Shown: piece after piece, positions 1 to 11,275 of the stretch | How the letters are laid out: each line of letters opens with the position of its first letter | How positions within the stretch are numbered: position 1 is the first letter of the stretch | DNA from: Limnephilus marmoratus | Lineage: Eukaryota; Arthropoda; Insecta; Trichoptera; Limnephilidae | DNA: 64,000 bases | Reading direction: 5' to 3' | NCBI GenBank assembly: GCA_917880885.1 | Contig: OU862923.1 | Location: forward strand, 25,249,770-25,313,769 | Position numbers and translations under genes: made by a program | Notes under the pieces: model-generated | Seen by the model: only the letters and a program-made list of their open reading frames with translations | The model's database searches: none | What the model was told of the DNA's origin: nothing

Positions 1-559
1 TATCTTTTGCATATAGAAAGTTCTTCGTACCTTTTTTTTATCAAATGGTGTGGAACATACGGAGGAAGGAAATAAACGAAAATTTTCCATTAAAAAAATC
101 TTTACTTTTGATTTTAACTACCGATATAAACATTTGAAAGAGCAGGAGGCCTCCGGGCAATAAGGAATAGAGTAAGGACTCTGTGTGCCAATTAATAAAA
201 AAAGACAGGACAAAACCATATAAAGGATAAATTTGGCTTAGCTATATTACAATAGACTGATGTATGCAAAATAATTATTAAACATACATCGAAAACATTA
301 AAAAAAGAGAAGTAATTATTGCTATCAACAAGGCTAAGAAAAAGGATATCTGGTTTATTTGTAAGCGAAACGGACGACATCTAGCTCACAAGTACTAAAG
401 AGTATATTGTTGAAATGTGGAAACGTAACAAAAAACAACGAATTTTGGAAAATGAACGAATCAACTGCAAGCGGCGAAGAAAAAACACAAATTGTCTAAA
501 GTAGCTAATCTTTCCATATTCCCAGTAATAATACATTACTGGCTGAGTATTACATTGTG
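1..559. other. No recognised gene
   Basis: AT-rich sequence with only short shadow frames. It could include more 5' sequence of the decayed J1 element, but I see no motif that shows this. Confidence 0.4.
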
Positions 560-1005
560 TAAAATTAAATTATTTCCAAAGAAGCTCTGAATTTAGATGT
601 AAAAATGAATGACAAACCCCACTCAGCCTCAACCACAATAAAACACAATAACGACATTAAGTTCATTAAATCTTGGGAATGATCGGAAAAAGAACTGATT
701 AGTATTTTAAAAACACCATCATGGAAGTTTAACAACAAAAAAATCCTACCATACCATGAATAGGACCATAGAATGGACCAATGGATCATGGAAGTCGCTG
801 AAAACCTTCTATCTAAAACCTTTCACTCCTCGGCATAGGATACCCTAGTGAGAAAAGGATTAACATCTTATATTTATGTTTCATAATTTACATTATGTTT
901 ATTCTTATTATAAATTTTTCTTTTGCATAATTTGTAGATTTTTCGACCACCATGCTAGGCACATGCCGTGTTATAGTGGTCGATATTCTTAAAGTGTGAA
1001 AATGA
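560..1005 (+). mobile_element. Non-LTR retrotransposon family J1, 3' fragment (copy 1)
   Basis: This is the decayed 3' end of a non-LTR retrotransposon. From 653 the frame reads as a broken version of the ORF2 C-terminus that is intact in the copy at 35341-35757 (DIKF..., ILKT...). The 3' UTR matches that copy through the segment ending CCTAGTGAG near 850. A terminal hairpin lies at 944-982 (CGACCAC...GTGGTCG). Relative to the 35.6-kb copy the hairpin is inverted while its flanks are not. No TSD was found. Confidence 0.65.
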
Positions 1006-1314
1006 TTATTATATGGAACGTGTTATGCAGACTAGATGAAACATCGCATTTAATATCACAACAACAATGTCACCAAATTTACTTACGGCAGGATTTTGAA
1101 TTGTTACGCGATGGTTAAATCTTAAACTTTAACACTTCGAAGAACCGAAACTTGACCATAACTTTCGGCAAAACATTAAATTATTTATCGGCTTATTTAT
1201 TTGAATCGTTTTACACACACTATCATAAAATATGTGAATCAAAAATCAATGAGGTTCAACAACTAACGTGGCAAAAACACTTCTCAGAATCGTTACATGG
1301 GGGACCTTCGTCAC

Positions 1315-1514
1315 TATTTTTTTTATTTTTAAAAAGAAACCAACTTTCCCGGGTTACGAATAACCCAACAATGTTTGAAAATCTCCTACTACCACTACAG
1401 AAAGCCGAAAATGTTGCACGTGTTGTGATGGAGGACTTAGCCAGCCGAGGTATCGAACACGCGACGCCCGGATGAGACCCAAGCGCGATGCCCACTCCAC
1501 CACTGACCGGTCAT
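1315..1514 (-). mobile_element. tRNA-derived SINE A, copy 1
   Basis: On the minus strand the element starts with a tRNA-like head near 1514: an A-box-like GTCAGTGGTGGAGTGGGC and a B-box-like GTGTTCGATACCT. A body of about 100 bp and an A-rich tail (T-run on the plus strand at 1316-1330) follow. The matching unit at 1527-1693 lies exactly 180 bp away (CCCGGGTTACG at 1348 and 1528). The head is not a functional tRNA because its stems do not close. Pol III transcription is inferred from the boxes only. Confidence 0.7.
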
Positions 1515-1526
1515 TAAGACAAATAT

Positions 1527-1693
1527 TCCCGGGTTACGAATAACCCAACAATGTTTGAAAATCTCCTACTACCACCACAGAAAGCCGAAAATGTTGCTTG
1601 TGTTGTGATGGAGGACTAAGCCAGCCGAGGAATCGAACATGCCACGTCCGGATGGGACCCAAGCACGATGCCCACTCAACCACTGACCGGTCA
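1527..1693 (-). mobile_element. tRNA-derived SINE A, copy 2 (tandem)
   Basis: Head-to-tail neighbour of copy 1, nearly identical over about 165 bp. It has the same tRNA-like head near 1693 and lacks its own A-rich tail, running directly into the head of copy 1. That arrangement suggests a tandem duplication or a dimeric SINE rather than two independent insertions. Confidence 0.65.
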
Positions 1694-1894
1694 TAATTAA
1701 TTAATCTATTATTTATGATATTTATAAAATTCCACACGACGCTATCAAAAGAACAATGTAACTCTCATATTATATGACGTGTGTTTCAAAACGTAGCTTG
1801 TCTTGTGTGACCGTGGTCCTAATACAACTTCATTTTTTTTAATACAACTAATAAACAACCGTTTACCACAGATAAATCGTTATCCATCAGTCAT

Positions 1895-2308
1895 GACCTC
1901 CGTAGTCCAGTGGCTAAGACTCTTGACTCACATTCCGGAGGTCGCGGGTTCGAACCCGGCATGCGCAAATAAATTTTATTTGATTAATTTGTGTTATTTC
2001 ACAATTAATTCATTTAAAATAATATACAGTATATTTGCGGCACTTTCCAGAGTGGAAGATACTATCAGTATCGCCCTGGTGTAAGACCACCATTCAGAAT
2101 TGAAACGTTGCTTGAAAATGGCTTTAGCCGTGTTTAGTGACCAGATCTGAATAGCCAGGTACTTCCCAACCTTCCTCTTCCCCGCCTCCTTCCCCTCCCC
2201 ACTACCTTCAGCCTCACAACATACCCCAATTGGGGATGCCATAGTCTCACACTGGCTCCAGACGGGAGCAGTTGGGACTCTTGTGCGGTATTCATATAAA
2301 AAATAAAT
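1895..2308 (+). mobile_element. tRNA-derived SINE H, full-length copy
   Basis: A tRNA-like head of about 75 bp (A box around TAGTCCAGTGGC, B box GGGTTCGAACCC), an AT-rich linker and a body from about 2034 (TATTTGCGGCAC) to the AT-rich end near 2308. The same order of head, linker and body appears reversed at 23100-23300, which shows that the parts form one unit. Headless body copies lie at 45190-45413, 45420-45680 and 55965-56205. The head is not a usable tRNA: acceptor and anticodon stems do not pair. Confidence 0.7.
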
Positions 2309-2930
2309 ACACTTTAAAATTTTTTGACATTTTGGTTGTTAACAAAAGATTACATAAAGTGTGAATTTAATCCAAAGAATTTATCATCATTTAATATGTT
2401 GCAATATATCACAAGTGTTAACAAACTTTCCATTACAAGAGTGCCAACACTTTGCGATGTGACAGAAATATTATGTAAAGCAGCCATTTGGCAACGTATT
2501 TTCAGATCCTAAAAAAATATTTCGATTACCATAAATATTTCTCCCCCTCCCTCTTCTGATAAATGCTAATTGAGACCGCCAGAAAATATGTTTTTATTGC
2601 CAAGTTTTATCTGTGCGATTTATCGAGCAGAACGAAATATAATCGCATTAATAGAAACTTCCCAAGCAATCGAAAAGAGGCATTAAAAACTTCGCCTTTA
2701 TCGTCGAAAGAAATTTATATATTATACAAATCGTACTAGGAGAGCTCTGCATTAGTGATTCATGGGACGTTACTGAGTAATTTGAGATTTTATTGACATA
2801 TTCAAAAAAAGGATAATAAACTTTGTGTAAAATTTTAAAAAAGTAATAACATCTTTATCACAGTTGAAGTGAAATGACAAAAATATAATGTTTTTATTGT
2901 TATTATTAATAACAATAATTCATGTCCAAG
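2309..2930. other. No recognised gene
   Basis: AT-rich sequence between SINE H and the decayed LINE. I see no repeat match inside the window and no coding signal. Confidence 0.4.
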
Positions 2931-2935
2931 TTAGA

Positions 2936-5160
2936 TCATAAACAAAAATATCAGACCACGAAAATATATTATCAATATTTGAAACGAGTATAATTAAAAA
3001 TGAATCAAGGGAAATTACATATAGAGATGAAAGGGAAAATGACAAAAAAAATTTGGCGAAACTTTACAAAATAGTGTTTCTCAAGTTACCAAATCAAATT
3101 ATCTAAATGACAAAGCAGAGAACTTCGTCAATATTTTGACTACAGCAATCAATAAAATTATGCCAATAAAAAGGGTTAAGTTTAAAAATACGAATAAATG
3201 GTATTCAAAACCATTACACAATCTTCAGCTACAAAGATATAATGCATATAAAGCGGCAAAATTGGAACCAACAGACGAAAAATGGAATGCATATTAGAAA
3301 GTTTGTAATATTTATTCCAAACAACATAAATGCGATTATTATAAGCAAAAATTAGAAACACAACAGAATGAACCAAGAAAACTTTGGATAACACTAAAAG
3401 AAATCATAAAGAGTAAACAAAAAGAAATTGTAAAGTCAATTGATTTCCCAGACGGAACGTATTCTACCAAAACCAACTAGAGGAGGCTATATGCACCGAT
3501 GAAGAATATAAGTTTGAAAATACAGATTTACCGTACTTGAAGAGGGTGCTGAGTAATATGAAGTCGAGGGAATCCCCAGATGGTATTAAAATAAATATAA
3601 TCAAAGACTCTATAAATCTTATTGGCGAATCGATGGTCCAAATTATCAATGAATCTTTGAATAGTGGAGTATTCCCCAAAACTTGGAAGACATCTGTAAT
3701 AACTCCTATCCCGAAAATTGATAACCCCAAAAAAATTTGACGACTTTAGACCGATCAATTGTTTACCCAAATATGAACAAATACTGAAATACAATAAAGT
3801 AGCAATTAACTGAATATATTGAGGCCAATCAGATATTAGTTCGACAACAATCTGGCTTTAGAAAAAATGTTCTTGTGAAACAGCTATCAACTATATAATA
3901 GATGATGGAAAAATTTTAGAGAATAAAAAAGTTAAATTCTTGCAGTATTTCTAGACTTAAAGCGGGCATTTGAAACAATAGACAGAGGTAGATTAATCAA
4001 AGAATTAAGTAATATTGGAATAATTAATGGTAAAGAAAATATGTGGTTAGTTGATTACCTATCAGAAAGAACAAAAATAACAAAATATGGTGGTGTAACA
4101 TCTGAACCACATAGTACTTATAAAGGCGTTCCACAGGGTTCTGTCTTAAGTCCATTGTTGTTCATTATGTACGTGAATGATATTGTCAAAGTTTTAAAGC
4201 ATTGTGCAATTAAACTATTTGCTGATGATACGTTGTCATACATAGCAAGTAAAAATTTACGGGACGCCATAGTAAAAATACAAATTGATTTAAATTATGT
4301 AATGCTTTGGCTAAACCAATACAAACTCAAATTGAAAGTTTTTAATCCTAGGTGAAAACGAGCAGGCAAAACTAAAAATTGATAACGAAAACATGGAAAG
4401 GATTAGCTGTATTAAATAACTGGGTGTGATATTAGATGATAAATTAAAATTCGACAAACACTTACATTACAAAGAAAATTGCTAAAAAAGTTGAGTTCCT
4501 AAAAAGGATCAGAAATAACTTGCATCTCAAGACAACGCGCCTTGTTTACAATTCTATTGTTCTAGTGTTTTATTCCTGTTAGGTTATGTTATACAAAATA
4601 GGGGGGTGAGGATGATTTTAAAATGCAACATTTTTACTAGAGTTAAAATTATGTTACAAAATTCAAATATGATGACAACAAAACAATATACAATATATAA
4701 TACATTAAAAATGATATTCAAGCTTAAAAATAATATGCTACCAAATTATCTGCAGAGTAACATTATATTCCACTAAAATGTCAACTAACAACTATCCTAC
4801 GAGAAGACGCGGAGACTTTAGGCTTCCCAAAACTAAACTTTCATGCACACAAAATAGCGCGTTTTATAAAGGTCAAAAACTTTATAACAGCCTTCCGAAT
4901 GCCGTAAGCACCGTCTTAACACTTTTCGTATGATATGTGCATTATGTGTAAAGAATGTTTTTTGATTTGTAACAATCTTTTCAATATTATTTTAGTCACA
5001 TAGTTATCTGTTTTCCTTAATGTATTTTTGTCTAGTAATCTTTTTTTCCTCTTAAAATGTATTTGTAAAAATGTATCTGTATCTCTAAATTGTATTTGTA
5101 TATATTTTCTTACTAGATGTATGAAAAAAAATGCATACATCTAAATAAATATTCAAAAAC
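2936..5160 (+). mobile_element. Decayed LINE K, related to LINE A
   Basis: A degenerate non-LTR element on the plus strand. It begins near the end of an endonuclease domain (a SDHENIL-like motif near 2955), runs through reverse transcriptase, and ends in an AAATAAAT tail. The 3' hairpin is AGATGTATG (5115-5123) with CATACATCT (5134-5142). The protein resembles LINE A at 39-43 kb, but stops and frameshifts are frequent. No TSD was identified. Confidence 0.8.
3537..4355 (+). pseudogene. Reverse transcriptase pseudogene of LINE K
   Basis: Two open segments (3537-3740 and 4041-4355) keep recognisable reverse transcriptase blocks. The first has SPDGI and TWKTSVITPIPK-like fingers motifs. The second has GVPQGSVLSPLLFIMYVND and the catalytic LFADDT near 4214-4231. 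The segment between them aligns with the AFETIDR region but is frameshifted, and later sequence to about 4960 matches the C-terminus of LINE A in pieces. The catalytic aspartates are present, yet the frame is broken many times, so the copy is dead. Confidence 0.8.
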
Positions 5161-6079
5161 AAAATCAAAAAACAAACCGGAGCTGATACAGCAAGATACG
5201 ACGTTTGAGCTATCGTAAGAATGTCAAAACTACACAGAAATTTATATTTTTTAAATTACATCCGTATGAATTTCACTCTTCTTTTATTGAATGAATGAAT
5301 GTGTGCTGCGGAATTTTGCAAGTGGAAATAACCCAAATCTCGACATCTGATCGAGCTGAATCTCGGCAGCGAGACTTGCATTCAATCAACTTTCGGTAGC
5401 AATCACTCGGAAACACACGGACCTGTACGCATTTTTCTGAAATTAAAATTAATTTGAAGACTTAACATGCGATATAAATAAATGTCGGTTTTAAAAACGA
5501 AGATCAGCAATTTGGTAGCGCGGTTATTTACGATCAGCAGGAAGGAATTATGGTTTTAAAAGACATTAAAAAATAGATGTATGTAGGCAAGTTTAATAGT
5601 AAAAAACAATAATTTTTTCGTGTTGGTTTTTTTAATTTTCAAGGAAAATAATATTTGCTTAACGATTTTCATGGTTCCAGTTCGCTTTATAGAAATTACA
5701 TAATTATTAGTAAAGCTACAGAATAAAATATAAATAAATGTATCTAATTATTCTAAGGATTTGCCTAAATCACTATCCCTGAAATATAAGTAGGTTTTTT
5801 TATTATTGTAATATATTTCTCGATATTTTTAATTTATTTAACATTTTCTATGAATCAAAATGCAAACAATAAAATTAAACTAACCAAAAAACTCAACGCG
5901 TGAATCACCTTTGATCGAAACTACGTTAGCCCATCACCACAGTGATATATTCACGAAAAATATAATTTTCTATTTGCATTATCACCATCCAACACCTAAT
6001 TGATGCTCAACTTTACAAAACACTAATTGTAGGTAAAAAGGTTGAATCATTTTTTTCCGCTTCGTGTCTCGTAAATATA
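5161..6079. other. No recognised gene
   Basis: AT-rich sequence with one more balanced stretch near 5300-5430. Nothing in it matches the repeat families seen elsewhere in the window. Confidence 0.4.
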
Positions 6080-6200
6080 CGACATCAATCTCCTGCCTTT
6101 TCTTTAAAAAACCCTCCACACAGCATCCCCAAAGATGGCATAGGCCCCGAGGGAAATCATTTTCCTCAGTGCTTCCTGTGTGGAGCTCATGTAAAAAAAA
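6080..6200 (+). repeat. Repeat B, 3' end fragment
   Basis: Matches only the last part of repeat B. It has the terminal stem TCCACACAG...CTGTGTGGA enclosing an inner stem, then an A-run. Confidence 0.6.
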
Positions 6201-6837
6201 TAGGGATAGTCAGAAATCCCAACAAATCAGTCACAATTTTGAAAATGGCTCCTAAAATAATTTTCTGTCAAAAATATTATATTATGGGTTGTTAGGTTAA
6301 AAGAACGTTGGTTGCCAATTGTTGGACGCCAATCGTTAAGTTAAAGGCTAACCAAACATTTAGAAATTCACGTTGGGCGTTCGTTGGATTCAAATATGGC
6401 GGTATTTAGGAGAAAGTCCCCGCGCACATGGTTGTGCAATTGTGCATGGTTCGGCTAGCCAGGGAACAGGTTCTCGGGCTTGAGATCTCCAGGGTATGGA
6501 TCCTTAGGTAGGACAAGGTCAATGTAAAGGAGACTCAGTTATGAGGAAAGTCATGAAGTTGGATTCGATAAGATATAGTATATTACAATAGTCAATGCAA
6601 TTCCTGGAAATAAATGAAAGATGGAGAGATTTGGAAGATATTGGAAAAAGAGATATTTTTCAGTCGATATCCGTTCATGAATTTCAAATTTATTTCATTG
6701 TAATTAATGTATCAGAATCGGGCAAACTAACACATTAAGTTTTTTTTATTATAAAGCATATTCGGCGACTAATAAAAAATTGGAATACGGAAGTTTTTGG
6801 AAAAAAGAGTTGCATTGCAGTTGATTTATACGTTAGT
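6201..6837. other. No recognised gene
   Basis: Contains a short region with internal TTGGTTGCC/TTGGACGCC-like echoes near 6300-6390 and otherwise AT-rich sequence. No gene is supported. Confidence 0.35.
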
Positions 6838-7240
6838 GGTTCACTACGCTTGGTGACTAAGCAGGTGTGCCTGATTCCACGGGGTGAGGTTGTCCTGGGT
6901 CTTGGCGACGGATGCGCTTGTCCACCGACTACGTGGCAGCGACTGGTTGAAGGAGACCTTTTGATCTCTCCAACAGGATTCTCTCGAAACAAAAACAAAA
7001 AAGGCCTTGCACCATAATGGGAGGGATGGGTTCATTAGTTCTTCAATCTTAGACACACTGACCCCCAGATTAAAATCCACTCCTTATACTTTTTGTTTAT
7101 TCGAGAACATCATCTCCTTCCTTTCCTTAAAATACCGGAGGGTATTATAGAGATACAGCATCCTCAAAAGTGACACAGACCCTGAAGGGAATTAATTTCC
7201 ACAGGGCTACGTGTGTGGAGCTAATGTAAAAAATTCTGGA
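6838..7240 (+). repeat. Repeat B (SINE-like), copy 2
   Basis: About 400 bp aligned by eye with copies at 23965, 32480 and 57045. Shared blocks include CACTACGCTTGG, GGGAGGGATGG, CACTGACCCCCAGATT and the terminal GTGTGGAGCTAATG followed by A's. No coding frame is shared among copies, so this is a non-coding retroposon-like family rather than a gene. Confidence 0.65.
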
Positions 7241-7626
7241 TTTAAGATTTGCTCAATTTTCGAAAGTGAATTTAGTAACTACTTTAGGGGAACGAAAGAC
7301 TTTTTTTTTAAATGAGTCGTTACTTCGTTTTCATGCTCTAGAGCCAGCGAGTTACCTTCTGTAAAACAAAGTTAATAGTCATAGCACCGGGAGGTTTTCT
7401 GCAATAAACATAGAACCGAAGCATTTAATTTATTCTACGTCATTATTTTATCTTGCTATTTGAACAAACTAATTTCCGTACCTGTCTTTCCAAAGACAAA
7501 AGCTTTTGGGTTGGATTTCCTTTGTATACTTAGGTAGAGTAATATGTTTTCGCTAAAATAAAATATTCCCACTATCATAATAATACAATTATATCGTATT
7601 CTCTTACATGGCCTGTTTTCCTGGTT

Positions 7627-8309
7627 TCCGCGTTTAACGCCCCTTAACACCGGCCGAGAATTCAAATTTCGCCGAAACGTGGTTTTGCAAACATACCCTT
7701 GCAACTGTACAGGGCGGTGCCGATATGAAAGATTGATTATTTTCCGTACCAGCATTTTTGCTTTAATATACACCTACATTCAAGTTAGCAATAAAAATGT
7801 TCAAACGCTTGATAATATATTTTTTTAATTATCTAGGTTTTTTAATCATATCTAAATATTTAAAAATTTTCAATAATATCTAAGCAAAATAAGAGTGTTA
7901 AAAAAATCTGAAAAAAAAGATTTGTAAGCCCGTAAATAAATAGGCAAACCAAAGTATTTTCGTCACAAAACCCGTACTCTTAATTTTTAATGATTTCATT
8001 GGAACTAAAATTAAATTCTGAAAGTATCTTTCGTAGGTAATTTATTGATTTATTTTACTGTATGATTGATTATGAATTTTACGATTTGAAATACGTATTG
8101 TAAAATACATATATATAAAACTTTTTTTAATTAACAAAACTACCAACGTCAAACGATATAATCCTATTATAATAAAAATAAAACTTTTTCAAAATTTAAA
8201 ACATAACTTTACTAGACAAAATCACTATCTTTCGAAATCAATTTATATTTTTTGGTGGAAAAGAGTCGATACGTCTAGACATATTTCTGGTTGCCTGGTT
8301 ATTCCCTCT
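7627..8309 (+). mobile_element. TTAA-flanked non-autonomous transposon M, copy 1
   Basis: A diverged copy of family M. It shares the 5' block around CCGGCCGAGAATTC, the internal GTACAGGGCGGT and the 3' block CTGGTTATTCCCTC. The right flank reads TTGA instead of TTAA. No coding capacity. Confidence 0.55.
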
Positions 8310-8639
8310 TGAAAAATATTAGTACCTATTTTGTTTAAATTGTGTTTGGTTACATGTGTTCAACGAAATAGATACATAATGTAATTAAATTTAATGTCTT
8401 AGTAAATTAATTGAAATATTATAAACCGTCATAACTTGTAGTATTATTTAATTATTTAAAAAAATGATTTTACTTTCTTATCTAAAATATTAAAATCCAA
8501 ATTGGATAGTTCCGAACTCCTGCAACTTGCAGAGGTACTGGAGGTACCATCGATGTAGCGGTTTCCCGCTTTGCGAAACTAATACTTAGGTTTTATTAGA
8601 CATGGTTAATGTTGCAATTTTGTAAATCTCTGATCACCT

Positions 8640-8835
8640 TACTTTAAAATTTAGTTGTTTGTATTTTTATATCATGTATGTATTTTTTTAATCGTTATCA
8701 TATTTACTATAATTTTTTTTCTATTGTGAATTTATTTATATTATTTCCTTCTCATGTTAAAGATATCCTGCCTTTATTTATTTATGTAAAAGCCCTCTGG
8801 GCGTATAATAAAACAAATAAATAAATAATACAGCT
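8640..8835 (+). mobile_element. LINE 3' end with short hairpin
   Basis: AT-rich 3' UTR-like sequence, a compact hairpin GCCC-tct-GGGC near 8770-8780 and an AAATAAATAAATAA tail. The layout matches other LINE 3' ends in the window. No coding part is recognisable. Confidence 0.4.
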
Positions 8836-9229
8836 CGTCCAGTTGATTAATCAGACATCTCTGAAAAACCTAAAAATTTGAGTTTGAATATGCCCTTATG
8901 TGTAAAGGTGTACTTACTCTCCATCTGGTGGAAAACTCATAATTTCCACCAAATCAGTTATAATGCAGAAAAACTTGAGTAGTGAATCAAACAAAATGTT
9001 GTCTGGGTCACTAGTAGGTTATTTCAAAATGTCATGCTATTGTACCGGACCATTATGCTTTCCTTTATTATTTTATAGAATATTCAATGTGTAAAACATA
9101 GTCACGTGTAAATAATATTTGGTGAGCATTAGAATATTGCTTTCCTCATTATCTCTAAACATAGTATTTGAAGATTTCAGACTAATTAACTGGACGACTG
9201 ATAGGTGACGGGGAGTATATATTCAGGGA

Positions 9230-10175
9230 AGTGAGAGATTTAGCAGCTCCTTGTTTTTTTTTCACCTGCGCCAAATCAAACTTATAAGGAGAAATATTCC
9301 GACTAAGGCCACAAAGATGCTGGTAAACTCTTACATTGTATCACGACTTGACTATTGCAGTGGCATATATGCTAATCTCCCTAAAATTTATACTGTCAGT
9401 TTTCAATGTTGCAGCAGGTCTGATAACCAAATATTCTCACATTTACCAACATCTGCGGAACCTCCATTGGCTTAAGTATCCTGAGAGAATCTAATTCAAA
9501 CTCTACTGGGTGGTTTTTAAAGCAACCCAAGACATGGCGCCACCCTACCTGTCGGAACTGTGCAATGTGCATTAAAAACAATGTCAATACTAGGTAAGCA
9601 ACCCTTCGATCAGCATCTTCAGCAGCCATAGGTAGACTCTTAGTACCTGTGCGCAATCCCAATACCAATTTCGGAGACCGGGCTTTTGCAGTGGCAGGCC
9701 CAACGAAAGATCGACAGCAAATCTGAGTTCAGAGCAAAGCTAAAAACTCACCTTCCAAATTGTCATATCCATGAAAATAAATGCATTTCTTCAGTAGTAT
9801 ATCATTACTCAGTCCATAATTTTACTTAGATTGGTTTTTAAATATTTTTCATAACTTACACTGACAGCACGGGCAGTAATCATAACAATGTGTGTTTGTA
9901 AATGTAAATATGTATAATAGTCATTAATAACTAATTTTAAGACAGTTGTAAATAATAATACGATCAGAGCAGTGTTGTACTCGGTTATAAAAATAAGTAT
10001 AGTTTTAAGTCACTAGTTTTATAAGGCTTAGTTGTAAGTCATTAGCTACCAATCTTAGTAAAAAGTCACTTGTAATATACATGTATAGATTAAATGAATT
10101 GTAAAGCGCTCTTAAGATGATTTTCTCACCAAAATGGCGCTATAAAAATCATCCAACAATTATTATTATTATTAT
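9230..10175 (+). mobile_element. L2/CR1-like LINE, 3' fragment
   Basis: A plus-strand LINE tail. Translation shows the L2/CR1-type C-terminal reverse transcriptase region: HLRQIKLIRR, SRLDYC, then after a frameshift AAG.I.KYSH..., LHWL and VFKA. A long 3' UTR ends with GGCGCTATAAAAATCATCC and an ATT-repeat tail at about 10158-10175. An ATT tail after a GGCGCTATA-like motif is typical of this LINE clade. No TSD was resolved. Confidence 0.75.
9251..9770 (+). pseudogene. L2/CR1-like reverse transcriptase C-terminal pseudogene
   Basis: The first 60 or so residues are open (9251-9475) and carry the SRLDYCSGIYANLPK block that lies downstream of the reverse transcriptase palm in L2/CR1/Rex LINEs. 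At least two frameshifts follow. Reading across them gives the expected WLKYPERIQFKLYW and FGDRAFAVAGP-like blocks. It lacks the catalytic palm, so it encodes no working enzyme. Confidence 0.75.
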
Positions 10176-10385
10176 GCTGGTCTAGTGCGTAATACAGTTA
10201 TGCACTTGAAGTGGTCTCTTATGACGGTTATGATAATTCAAGACTTGTGGCAATTCTTAATAACTAACCTCCACCGCGCAGTAGTTTTTAACATTTTGCC
10301 TTCGAGTCTAGAAATTTTGGGTTTGATTTCCTTACAAGGCAAAATATAGAATGATCCATAAATAAACCAAACCGCACACGAAGGA

Positions 10386-10609
10386 TCATTTCAGGCGCTT
10401 CTGAACGAGAGAGCGGTTTAACGCACTTGTGTTTCCGTGTGGCACACATGCGCGATGACTAAGATGGAGCGACAACGTCCTCAAAGACATATCTATCTTG
10501 GAGCTTCTTAACTGGAGAGAACTGGCACAAAACTGAAATGAGTGGAGGAAGATTCTTGGGGAGGCCAAGACCCACCAGGGGTTGTAGAGCTAATAGTGAT
10601 GATGATGAT
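10386..10609 (+). mobile_element. RTE-type LINE tail with GATGATGATG end
   Basis: Reads in pieces as the C-terminus of an RTE-clade ORF2 (W.RWSDNVLKDI, LNWRELAQN, EWRKILGEAKTHQGL). A short 3' end finishes in a GAT-repeat at 10593-10608, as in many insect RTE elements. The frame has internal stops, so this is a dead 3' fragment. Confidence 0.65.
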
Positions 10610-10734
10610 GTTTCCATGTGGCAACTGAATGAAAATTGCCAGTATTTACAATCAACTTAGGAATCTGCAGCCAAAACAAAAGTGAGGTTAGAGCAGAATT
10701 TTTTCTGGTTTTTATTTCATCGGTTTAATTTTAT

Positions 10735-11130
10735 ACTTATTTTCACGATCAAAAGTATTTTTGGGGTTTTATGCCGTGTTGCGCTACCTCCTTCTTTAGC
10801 CAACGTTTCGGACAGCGTTACAGTATCCATTATCAGGGTAGATCCGGTAGATGAGTAATTATTAGTGGTCAATTGTGTGCTTATTTACTTGGAATCGATA
10901 CCGTGTTGCCAGCTCCACTAAACTCCGACCTGGTATTACAGTATACTTCAAAATGGTTGTAGATTTCAATAGATACAACCATTTCGCTTACAAGTAAATA
11001 AGCACACATTTCACCACTAACAATTATACATCGACGGATCTGCTCTGATGATGGACACTGCAACGCTGACCGAAACGTTGGTAGCGCAACACGGCATAAC
11101 ACCCCAAAAACAAATAACGGAAATAAGTCG
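10735..11130. repeat. Foldback repeat 1 with hammerhead-like motifs
   Basis: Two inverted arms of roughly 150-180 bp (about 10735-10925 and 10985-11130). Shared blocks include GGGGTGTTATGCCGTGTT-type ends and the segment around CTGATGATGG...CCGAAACGTTGG. A second copy of the same foldback is at 18288-18752. The right arm has CTGATGA (11045-11051) and GAAA (11072-11075). The left arm carries CTGATAA, a core mutation. No open frame follows the arms. Confidence 0.75.
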
Positions 11131-11275
11131 AGGTTACAAAGTTGTTGTTTGGTTTCAATTAATATTACTGGAGAGTAATTATTACTGTTTGTTGAAAATA
11201 TATAATGTAACAGGAACTTTATATAATAAATAAATGTGCGCCATGAATTCAACGTGTCTTTATTTTTACCAATTA

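Noticed and set aside
1895..1970. Possible functional tRNA gene
   Set aside because: A and B boxes are present, but the acceptor and anticodon stems do not pair, and the sequence is the head of a SINE seen again at 23.2 kb.
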